A stretch of 37,621 bases of DNA. Origin: JBKQVT01 sp052139835. GTDB taxonomy: Bacteria > Planctomycetota > Planctomycetia > Pirellulales > Thermoguttaceae. The stretch lies in contig JBKQVT010000071.1 of the NCBI GenBank assembly GCA_052139835.1, forward strand, positions 1 to 37,621. Reading direction: 5' to 3'. Of this stretch, positions 22,705-29,225 are shown one piece after another. The notes beneath the pieces are model-generated. The model had not been told where the DNA came from. It was given only the letters and a program-made list of their open reading frames with translations, and made no database searches. A program made the position numbers and the translations under genes. Within the stretch, counting starts at the first letter, position 1, and the number at the start of each line of letters is the position of its first letter.

Positions 22705-22832
22705 GCGTCAGCGAGCCGCCGGGTTGATCCGCGTCAGCGAGCCGCCGGGTTGATCCCGGCGGATGGGTGGCGATCTCCAGCGGCGTTTGCCGCCAACCCC
22801 GCGCAACCGCGGGGATAAACCACGCGGCTCGC
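22705..22832. repeat. Palindromic element, one partial and one full copy
   Basis: A 26-bp unit occurs twice head to tail (22705-22730 and 22731-22756). The second copy opens a full element: outer arms GCGAGCCG (22737-22744) and CGGCTCGC (22825-22832), with hairpins CCGCCGGG/CCCGGCGG (22742-22762, loop TTGAT) and CCCCGCG/CGCGGGG (22797-22814) inside. It is the same design as the copy inside the ABC ATPase gene at 25608-25688. Confidence 0.85.
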
Positions 22833-22853
22833 TGCAATCGCCCATCTTACCAC

Positions 22854-22887
22854 TTGCATTCCCCGATTGTGAATCTATAATCACAAT
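22854..22887 (+). promoter_or_regulatory. Promoter of the TetR gene with overlapping operator
   Basis: TTGCAT (22854-22859) and TATAAT (22876-22881) are 16 bases apart. The palindrome ATTGTGA-N8-TCACAAT (22866-22887) covers the -10 box and the predicted start of transcription, so the encoded TetR-type protein very likely represses itself. A matching GTGA-N8-TCAC site precedes the HlyD gene. Confidence 0.7.
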
Positions 22888-22900
22888 GAAGGGGCAAGCC

Positions 22901-23572
22901 GTGGCAGAGTCGAAACTGGATACCCAAGTACGCCGCGAACAGATCGCCGAAGCGGCCATGAGCCTCGTGGCCAGCCACGGGGTGCGGCGGCTGAGCATCG
23001 CGGCGATCGCCCGCCGTGTGGGGCTGGTGCCCTCGGGCCTCTACCGCCACTTCCGCAACAAGGGCGAAGTGCTCGACGCCGTGCTGGACCTGGTGGCCAA
23101 ACGCCTGCAGGCCAACGTCGAGGCCGCCAAGGCCGAAACTCCCGATCCCTTGGAGCGGCTGCGGGGGATGCTCGTCCGCCATGTGCAATTCATTCGCGAG
23201 GGGCGGGCGGTGCCGCGGATCATTTTCTCCGACGAGGCCTTCGGCGATCACCCCGAGCGCAAGGCCCGCGTCTGCCAGATATTGACCAACTACCTGGCCG
23301 CGATCGCGGAGACGGTCCGCGAGGGCCAGCAGCAGGGGTGCATCCGCCCGGATGCCGCCGCCGAGACCGTCGCGATGATGTTCCTGGGAATGATTATCCC
23401 GGCCGGAATCCTCTGGCACCTGACCGACGGCGGCTTCAACGTGACGCAGCACGCGGGCCGGGCATGGCAGATGTTCCAGGCCGCGATTGCCGCGCCCGGT
23501 CCCCCTCTCCCAACCAACCTTCGGTCGCTGTCCGCAGAGGGCCGGGGTGAGGACGCCTCTCATCCGTCCTAA
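22901..23572 (+). CDS. TetR/AcrR regulator of the efflux operon (CecR-like)
   Basis: The 223-residue protein has a standard TetR N-terminal helix-turn-helix: RREQIAEAAMSLVASHGVRRLSIAAIARRVGLVPSGLYRHFRNK (about residues 9-52), then a ligand-binding helical domain. By its place before HlyD-ABC-ABC2-ABC2 genes it corresponds to E. coli CecR (YbiH), which controls the ybhGFSR pump. GTG 22901 is preferred: AAGGGG lies 6 bases upstream and transcription should start near 22888, after the ATG at 22886 that many callers would pick. If that ATG is used, the mRNA would be leaderless or the start untranscribed. The last 25 or so residues (from APGPPLPTN) are encoded by a dispersed GAGGGCCGGGGTGAGG-type repeat, so they are probably unstructured. 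Confidence 0.85.
   Translation: MAESKLDTQVRREQIAEAAMSLVASHGVRRLSIAAIARRVGLVPSGLYRHFRNKGEVLDAVLDLVAKRLQANVEAAKAETPDPLERLRGMLVRHVQFIREGRAVPRIIFSDEAFGDHPERKARVCQILTNYLAAIAETVREGQQQGCIRPDAAAETVAMMFLGMIIPAGILWHLTDGGFNVTQHAGRAWQMFQAAIAAPGPPLPTNLRSLSAEGRGEDASHPS
23504..23558. repeat. Dispersed repeat forming the 3' end of the TetR gene
   Basis: CCCCTCTCCC and GAGGGCCGGGGTGAGG are the two partly complementary arms of a repeat type common between bacterial genes. Here it encodes the C-terminal tail of the regulator. Confidence 0.5.
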
Positions 23573-23584
23573 GCAAGACTAACC

Positions 23585-23600
23585 GTGAATCATCTTTCAC
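23585..23600 (+). promoter_or_regulatory. Second TetR operator before the HlyD gene
   Basis: GTGA-ATCATCTT-TCAC, followed by AA, matches the operator at 22868-22884 in both half-sites, in the bases ATC after GTGA, and in the 8-base spacing. It lies 13 bases before the HlyD start, so bound repressor could block a local promoter or the transcript from upstream. Confidence 0.6.
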
Positions 23601-23613
23601 AACGCAGGTTCCT

Positions 23614-24615
23614 ATGACCGCTGCCAAGAAAATCGCCTTGCTCCTTCTGGCCCTGCTGGCGCTGGGCGCGTCGGGGTGGTATGCGGTCAAGCACTTTCAG
23701 CCCCGCGGCGACGATGCGCTGCGCGTCTCCGGCAACATCGAGGCGACCGAGGTGGGCATCAGCTTCAAGATCTCCGGCCGCGTGATGCGACGCCTGGTCG
23801 ATGAGGGAGATAAGGTCCACAAAAACCAGTTGATCGCGGTCTTGGACACCGCCGACCTGGAGGCGCAGGCGGCGCTGCGCAGGGCCGAGTTGGCATTGGC
23901 GCGGGCGGCGATGGACGAGCTCAACGCCGGTTCCCGACCCCAGGAAATCGACGCCGCCAAGGCGAACATGGCTGCCACGCTGGTGGAAAAGAACCGCCTG
24001 CAGACCGAGTTGGGCCGCTCCCGCCGGCTCTTCGAGGGGAAGATGATCTCGCAGGAGGAATACGACCGGGCGGCGGCCGCCGCGGGCGTGGCCGCCGATA
24101 GATACCGGCAGGCCTCGGAGCAGTTCAAACTGGTCAAGGCAGGGCCGCGGAAGGAGGCAATCCAGCAGGGCCGGGCGCGGGTCGAGCAGGCGGAGGCCGC
24201 GCTCCGCGTCGCCGAGGTGCAACTGGGCTATGCCGAGGTCCGCTCGCCCCTGGACGGCATCGCGCTCTCCAAGAACATCGAGGCGGGGGAATACGTGGCC
24301 CCCGGCACGCCCGTGGTTACGGTCGCCGACATGGTGAACGTCTGGCTGCGGGGGTATGTCGACGAGACGGACCTTGCGCGGGTGAAATTTCATCAGCCGG
24401 CCGATGTCACCGCGGACTCGCTCCCCGGCAAGGTCTACCACGGCCGGGTCTCCTTCATCGCCCAGGAGGCCGAATTCACGCCCAAGACTGTGCAAACGGA
24501 GAAGGAGCGGGTGAAATTGGTCTATCGCATCAAGATCGACATTGAGAATCCGGACATGGAGTTGAAGGCCGGCATGCCGGCAGACGCAATTTTAAGGATG
24601 AAGGATCAAGGATGA
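23614..24615 (+). CDS. ybhG: HlyD-type membrane fusion (periplasmic adaptor) protein
   Basis: The 333-residue protein is the adaptor of an ABC efflux system: an N-terminal membrane helix (AALLLLALLALGASGWYAV-like, residues 7-25), a first half lipoyl domain (VSGNIEATEVGISFKISGRV, DEGDKVHKNQLIAVLD), a long coiled coil (about 80-200, with ISQEEYDRAAAAAGVA), the second half lipoyl (EVRSPLDGIALSKNIEAGEYV) and a beta-barrel (VWLRGYVDETDLARVKFHQP). Order and length match E. coli YbhG. AGGTTC near 23605 is a weak ribosome site. The last residues (RMKDQG) and the TGA stop come from a GGATGAA repeat tract; the natural C-terminus may have been replaced by it. Confidence 0.9.
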   Translation: MTAAKKIALLLLALLALGASGWYAVKHFQPRGDDALRVSGNIEATEVGISFKISGRVMRRLVDEGDKVHKNQLIAVLDTADLEAQAALRRAELALARAAMDELNAGSRPQEIDAAKANMAATLVEKNRLQTELGRSRRLFEGKMISQEEYDRAAAAAGVAADRYRQASEQFKLVKAGPRKEAIQQGRARVEQAEAALRVAEVQLGYAEVRSPLDGIALSKNIEAGEYVAPGTPVVTVADMVNVWLRGYVDETDLARVKFHQPADVTADSLPGKVYHGRVSFIAQEAEFTPKTVQTEKERVKLVYRIKIDIENPDMELKAGMPADAILRMKDQG

Positions 24616-24658
24616 AGGATCAAAGCCCCTCATCCTTCATCCCTTATCCTTCATCCTT
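24594..24658 (+). repeat. Heptamer hairpin between the HlyD and ABC genes
   Basis: GGATGAA/GGATCAA units (24594-24623) face a reverse-complement tract (24629-24658) across about 5 bases, giving a near-continuous stem of about 28 bp. The HlyD stop lies in the 5' arm and the ABC ATPase ATG directly follows the 3' arm, so the whole spacer is the hairpin. Confidence 0.9.
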
Positions 24659-26653
24659 ATGTCCATGATTCGCACGGAACACCTCACGAAGAGCTTCGGC
24701 GACCTGGCCGCGGTGGTCGATTTGAACCTCGACGTGGCGGAGGGGGAAATCTTCGGCCTGGTGGGCCCCGACGGCGCCGGCAAGACCACCACCATGCGGC
24801 TGTTGACGGCCATCATGGACCCTTCGGCCGGCGACGCCTGGGTGGCCGGCCGGCACGTCGTCCGCCAGTCCGAGGCGATCAAGGAAGACATCGGCTACAT
24901 GAGCCAGCGTTTCGGCCTGTACGCCGACCTGACCGTGATGGAGAACCTCGATTTCTACGCCGACATCTACAACGTCCCGCGCCGCGGCCGGCGGGAGAAG
25001 ACCGAGCGGCTGCTGGCCTTCAGCAACCTGGGGCCGTTTCGGCGCCGCCTGGCGGGCAATCTCTCCGGCGGCATGAAACAGAAACTCGGCCTCGCCTGCG
25101 CCTTGATCCATACCCCCAAGGTCCTCTTCCTCGACGAGCCGACCAACGGAGTCGATCCCGTCTCGCGCCGCGATTTCTGGAAGATCCTCTACCAGTTGCT
25201 CCGCCAACGGGTGACGATCTTCGTTTCCACGGCCTATCTCGACGAGGCCGAGCGCTGCAATCGCCTGGCGCTGATCCACCGCGGCAGGCTGCTGGCCTGC
25301 GGCACCCCCGGCGAGGTGAAGAAGCTCATGCGGGGGGCGATCCTGGAGGTCCGCGCCCCCGAGCCCCGCAAGGCGGCGGCTCTGCTGCGCGAGCAGGCTT
25401 CCTTCGGGTCGGTCGGCCTCTTCGGCGACCGCATCCACGTGGTCACCGGCGCGGTGGCGGAAACGGCCGCGGAGGTGACGGCGATCCTGGCCGCCGGCGG
25501 CGTCGGGCCGGTCGAGCTGCGCCCCATCGCGCCCTCGCTGGAGGACGTGTTCGTCTCGGTGCTGTCGCGCGAGGAAGGGGACGCGGGGCCGGCGCCGGGG
25601 ACCGGAAGCGAGCCGCGGGGTTTATCCCCGCGGTTGCCAGGCGCTACGGAAATGCCTGGTTATCCGGGGGCTAACGCCCCCGGCTCGCCGAATTCCGTGC
25701 CCGCGGTGGTGGTCCGAGACCTGGAGAAGCGGTTCGGCGGCTTCACAGCCGTCAATCGGATCAGTTTCCAGGTGGCCCGCGGCGAGATCTTCGGTTTTCT
25801 CGGACCCAACGGGGCGGGCAAATCGACCACCATCCGCATGCTCTGCGGCATTCTCGCCCCCAGCGGCGGCGGCGGCACCGTGGCCGGCTTCGACCTGGCC
25901 ACGCAATCCGAGCAGATCAAGGCCAACATCGGCTACATGAGCCAGAAGTTCTCGCTCTACCAGGACCTGACCGTCGAGGAGAACATCGACTTCTACTGCG
26001 GCATCTACCGCATTCCTGCCGCCGAGAAGCGGGCACGGAAACAGTGGGTGATCGACATGGCGGGCCTGGCCGAGCATCGCCACCGCCCCACGGCGGTCCT
26101 CTCCGGCGGCTGGAAACAGCGGCTGGCCCTGGGCTGCGCCATCCTCCACCGGCCGCCGATCATCTTCCTCGACGAGCCGACCTCGGGGGTCGATCCGGCC
26201 AGCCGCCGCCAGTTCTGGAACCTGATCTACGACATGGCCGCCCAGCACGTGACCGTCTTCGTCACCACGCACTACATGGACGAGGCCGAATACTGCGACC
26301 GCCTGGGGCTGATCTATCGCGGCGAGCTGATCGCCTGCGGCACGCCCGAGGCCCTCAAACGCGAGGTGATGCAAGAGGACGTGCTGGAGGTGGTTTGCGA
26401 CCACCCGGAAGCGGCCATCGAGGCGGTCCAAGGGCTGCCCGGCGTGAAGGAGGCGGCCCTCTTCGGCAATCTCTTGCACGTGGTCGTGTTGCCCGGCGGG
26501 GAGGCCGCCGACGCGATCCGCCGGGCATTGGCCGAGCGCGGCCACCAGGTCCAACGGATCGAGAAGATCGTCCCCTCGCTGGAAGACGTCTTCGTGTCGT
26601 TGATCGAGGCCCGCGATCGGGCCGAGCAGCCCCAGGCGGAGGTCCAACGATGA
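24659..26653 (+). CDS. ybhF: Fused two-domain ABC transporter ATPase
   Basis: The 664-residue protein joins two ABC ATPases, as in E. coli YbhF (578 residues). Domain 1: Walker A GPDGAGKTT (36-44), signature LSGGMKQ, Walker B VLFLDEPTNGVDP. Domain 2: Walker A GPNGAGKST (382-390), signature LSGGWKQ, Walker B IIFLDEPTSGVDP. Both carry Q-loop and YLDEAE or YMDEAE segments typical of ABC-2 drug exporters. The domains drive export through the YbhS/YbhR-like permeases. Residues about 317-344 between the domains (EPRGLSPRLPGATEMPGYPG and on) are written by an inserted palindromic element and account for part of the extra length. ATG 24659 follows the repeat hairpin with no independent ribosome site. 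The stop overlaps the next start (ATGA). Confidence 0.93.
   Translation: MSMIRTEHLTKSFGDLAAVVDLNLDVAEGEIFGLVGPDGAGKTTTMRLLTAIMDPSAGDAWVAGRHVVRQSEAIKEDIGYMSQRFGLYADLTVMENLDFYADIYNVPRRGRREKTERLLAFSNLGPFRRRLAGNLSGGMKQKLGLACALIHTPKVLFLDEPTNGVDPVSRRDFWKILYQLLRQRVTIFVSTAYLDEAERCNRLALIHRGRLLACGTPGEVKKLMRGAILEVRAPEPRKAAALLREQASFGSVGLFGDRIHVVTGAVAETAAEVTAILAAGGVGPVELRPIAPSLEDVFVSVLSREEGDAGPAPGTGSEPRGLSPRLPGATEMPGYPGANAPGSPNSVPAVVVRDLEKRFGGFTAVNRISFQVARGEIFGFLGPNGAGKSTTIRMLCGILAPSGGGGTVAGFDLATQSEQIKANIGYMSQKFSLYQDLTVEENIDFYCGIYRIPAAEKRARKQWVIDMAGLAEHRHRPTAVLSGGWKQRLALGCAILHRPPIIFLDEPTSGVDPASRRQFWNLIYDMAAQHVTVFVTTHYMDEAEYCDRLGLIYRGELIACGTPEALKREVMQEDVLEVVCDHPEAAIEAVQGLPGVKEAALFGNLLHVVVLPGGEAADAIRRALAERGHQVQRIEKIVPSLEDVFVSLIEARDRAEQPQAEVQR
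25608..25688. repeat. Intact palindromic element inside the ABC ATPase gene
   Basis: Outer arms GCGAGCCG (25608-25615) and CGGCTCGC (25681-25688) enclose three hairpins: CCGCGGGG/CCCCGCGG (25613-25633), CCAGGC/GCCTGG (25637-25659) and CCGGGGGC/GCCCCCGG (25664-25683). The layout is cloverleaf-like and the reading frame runs through it uninterrupted. Confidence 0.9.
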
Positions 26654-27783
26654 ACTTTCGCCGCGTGCGGGCAATGGCCCGCAAGGAATTCCTCCACGTC
26701 CTCCGCGACCCGCGCAGCCTGCTGATGGCGATTGGCATTCCCGTGCTGATGTTGGTGTTGTTCGGCTACGCGTTGACGCTGGACGTGGACAACGTGCCGC
26801 TGATCGTGTGGGACTCCAGCGGCACCCCGGCGAGCCGCGACCTGGTGAGCCGCTTCTCCGGCTCCCGCTATTTCTCGGTGCGGGGCTACGCCGGCGACGC
26901 TCGGCAGGTGGTCCGCGCGATCGACCGGGGGGACGTTTTGGCCGGCCTGATTATTCCCCGCACCTTCGCCCAGGACGTGGCCGCCGGCAGGACGGCGCCG
27001 GTGCAACTCCTGGTCGACGGCAGCGACGCCAACACCGCCACGCTGGCCATCAGCTACGCCCAGGCCCTCGGCGCGCAATATTCGCTGGCCATGACGACCC
27101 GGCAGCTCCAGCGCGCCGCCGGCCCGCGCGTGGAAACGCCCCTGGACGTGCAGCCGCGGGTCTGGTTCAACGCCGACCTGGAGTCGAAGAACTTCATCGT
27201 CCCGGGGCTGATCGCCGTCATCATGATGGTCATCGCGGCGCTGTTGACCTCGCTGACCGTGGCCCGCGAATGGGAGCGCGGCACGATGGAGCAGCTCATC
27301 GCCACGCCGGTCCGCGGGGCCGAGTTGATCCTCGGCAAGTTGATCCCCTATTTCTGCATCGGCTTGACCGACGTGACGCTGGCCGTGCTCATGGGCCAGT
27401 TCCTTTTTCACGTCCCCTTGCGCGGCAGCGTGGCCCTGCTCTTCGCCATGGCGTCGATCTTCCTGGCGGGCGTGCTGGCGATGGGCATGACGATCAGCAT
27501 CGTGGCCAAGAGCCAACTGCTGGCCAGCCAACTGGCGATGACGCTCACCTTCCTGCCGTCGTTCCTGCTTTCCGGGTTCATGTTCTCGATCGCCAATTTG
27601 CCGCGGCCCATCCAGTGGGTCACCTACCTGGTGCCGGCCCGCTACTTCGTGGCCTTGCTGAAGGGGATTTATCTCAAGGGCGTGGGGCTGGAGATCCTCG
27701 CCCCCGACGCCATCCTGCTGGTGGTCTTCGGAGTGATTATGGTGATCGTTGCCAACGTGAAGTTCAAGAAGAAGCTGGTGTAA
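26650..27783 (+). CDS. ybhS: ABC-2 type permease subunit 1
   Basis: The 377-residue protein is an ABC2 membrane permease: an N-terminal helix after RKEFLHVLRDPRSLLMAIGIPVL, a large extracytoplasmic loop (about 45-180, with VWDSSGTPASRDLVSRF and LLVDGSDANTA), then five helices from FIVPGLIAVIMMVIAALLTSL onward, including the family segment REWERGTMEQLIATPV. It matches E. coli YbhS in length and place. The start ATG overlaps the TGA of the ATPase gene (ATGA), so translation is coupled. With YbhR it should form the membrane pore of an exporter; the E. coli pump exports cations and some drugs, but the substrate here is unknown. Confidence 0.92.
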   Translation: MNFRRVRAMARKEFLHVLRDPRSLLMAIGIPVLMLVLFGYALTLDVDNVPLIVWDSSGTPASRDLVSRFSGSRYFSVRGYAGDARQVVRAIDRGDVLAGLIIPRTFAQDVAAGRTAPVQLLVDGSDANTATLAISYAQALGAQYSLAMTTRQLQRAAGPRVETPLDVQPRVWFNADLESKNFIVPGLIAVIMMVIAALLTSLTVAREWERGTMEQLIATPVRGAELILGKLIPYFCIGLTDVTLAVLMGQFLFHVPLRGSVALLFAMASIFLAGVLAMGMTISIVAKSQLLASQLAMTLTFLPSFLLSGFMFSIANLPRPIQWVTYLVPARYFVALLKGIYLKGVGLEILAPDAILLVVFGVIMVIVANVKFKKKLV

Positions 27784-27836
27784 TGTTGCGAAACCGCAAG
27801 CGGGAGGTTCGGGCGGAAACGAGATTCAGGGCCTCT

Positions 27837-27857
27837 TCCTAAATCCCTAAATCCCTA
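27837..27857 (+). repeat. Short AAATCCCT tandem repeat
   Basis: Two and a half copies of an 8-bp unit fill the space just before the start of the second permease gene. It resembles the heptamer tracts (reverse of GGGATTT) but has one more base. Confidence 0.6.
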
Positions 27858-27859
27858 CG

Positions 27860-28990
27860 ATGTTTGAACGCATCCGCCACATGCTGATCAAGGAGTTCAT
27901 CCAGGTCTTCCGCGACCCGCGGATGCGGACCGTGATCTTCGTCATCCCCTGCGTCCAGGTGCTGGTGATCGGCTACGCCGTGACGACCGACGTGCGGCAC
28001 GTGCCCACCGCCGTCTGCGACCTGGACAACAGCACGGCCAGCCGCGAGTTGCTCGCCCGCTTCCTGCGGTCGGGCTACTTCGACGCCGTCGCCTACGTCA
28101 AGGACCAGCGCCAGGCCCGCCAGTGCATCGATCGCGGCCAGGCCCTCATGCTCTTGCAGATCAACCGCGGCCTGGCCGACGACCTGCGGGCCGGGCGGAC
28201 CGCCGTCGTCCAGGTGGTCCTCGACGGCACCGACTCGAACACCGCCGGCATCGTGCTGGGCTACGTCAACACCATCACCACGCAATACTCCAACCAGCTT
28301 CTCGTTGCCCGATACTCCCGCGCTCACCGGGCCGCCTCGCCGCCGGGAGAATTGGCGCTGAGCCCCCGCGCCTGGTTCAACGAGAACCTGGAAAGCCGCA
28401 ACTACTTCGTCCCCGGCGTGATCGTCGTCGTGGTCAGCATCGTTTCCCTGCTGCTGACCAGCATGGGCGTGGTCCGCGAGAAGGAAATCGGCACCATGGA
28501 ACAGATCCTGGTCACACCCATCACCGCGACGGAGTTCATCTTGGGCAAGACGCTGCCTTTCGCCATCATCGGCCTGGTCGACGTGACCATCGTGGCCGCC
28601 GTCGGCACCCTCTGGTTCGAGGTGCCCTTGCGGGGCAACATCGCCCTGCTCTACTTCGCCACCAGCCTGTACCTGATGACAACCCTGGGGATCGGTCTGC
28701 TTATCTCGACCGTCAGCCAGACGCAGCAGCAGGCCATGATGAGCACCTTTTTCTTCTTCTTCCCGGCGGTGCTGTTGTCCGGGTTCGCCTTTCCTGTCGC
28801 CGCCATGCCCACCGTCGTGCAATGGATTACTTGTGTCAACCCCCTGCGCTATTTCCTCGTGGTGCTGCGGGGCATCTTCCTCAAGGGGATCGGCTTGAAC
28901 ATCCTCTGGCCGGAGATGCTCGTGCTGGGGGTGATGGGGGTGGTGACGCTGGGCGTGGCCGTCCGCCGCTTCCACAAGACGCTGGGGTAA
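27860..28990 (+). CDS. ybhR: ABC-2 type permease subunit 2
   Basis: The 376-residue permease is paralogous to the previous gene: LIKEFIQVFRDPRMRTVIFVIP at the start, a large loop (CDLDNSTASRELLARF, VVLDGTDSNTAGI), then YFVPGVIVVVVSIVSLLLTSMG, REKEIGTMEQILVTPI and three further helices to the C-terminus. It is the last gene of the efflux operon and equals E. coli YbhR in length and order. The 76-base gap to the previous stop holds a short octamer repeat and no clear ribosome site. The stop TAA is followed immediately by seven GGATGAA units. Confidence 0.92.
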   Translation: MFERIRHMLIKEFIQVFRDPRMRTVIFVIPCVQVLVIGYAVTTDVRHVPTAVCDLDNSTASRELLARFLRSGYFDAVAYVKDQRQARQCIDRGQALMLLQINRGLADDLRAGRTAVVQVVLDGTDSNTAGIVLGYVNTITTQYSNQLLVARYSRAHRAASPPGELALSPRAWFNENLESRNYFVPGVIVVVVSIVSLLLTSMGVVREKEIGTMEQILVTPITATEFILGKTLPFAIIGLVDVTIVAAVGTLWFEVPLRGNIALLYFATSLYLMTTLGIGLLISTVSQTQQQAMMSTFFFFFPAVLLSGFAFPVAAMPTVVQWITCVNPLRYFLVVLRGIFLKGIGLNILWPEMLVLGVMGVVTLGVAVRRFHKTLG

Positions 28991-29127
28991 GGATGAAGGA
29001 TGAAGGATGAAGGATGAAGGATGAAGGATGAAGGATGAAGGATAGAAGGATAGAAGGATAGAAGATGACCTGGGAGGTCTTCTGGGGCGCCCCCTTCATC
29101 CTTTATCCTTCATCCTTCATCCTTGAT
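28991..29127. repeat. Long GGATGAA array with inverted counterpart
   Basis: Seven exact GGATGAA units (28991-29039) are followed by three GGATAGAA octamers (29040-29063), then by a reverse-complement tract of about five units (29093-29127). It directly follows the last gene of the efflux operon and could serve as its transcript end. Confidence 0.92.
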
Positions 29128-29225
29128 CACCCCCCCTTCCGCATGGGTACTGGTCAAGAGGCTGCCGTTAAGGTAGACTAAATTCAGCCCAGTTCTCCTA
29201 TTTTCAACGGCAAAGGATCCGATCG

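Noticed and set aside
22705..22832. Insertion sequence ends or attachment site
   Set aside because: There is no transposase, no flanking target duplication that I can see, and similar palindromes occur at several other spots, so a REP-type element fits better.
27783..27842. 19-codon frame starting in TAATG at the end of the first permease gene
   Set aside because: No conserved character and no ribosome site of its own; probably chance.
28991..29127. Possible CRISPR array
   Set aside because: Units are 7-8 bp with no spacers; it is a simple tandem repeat.
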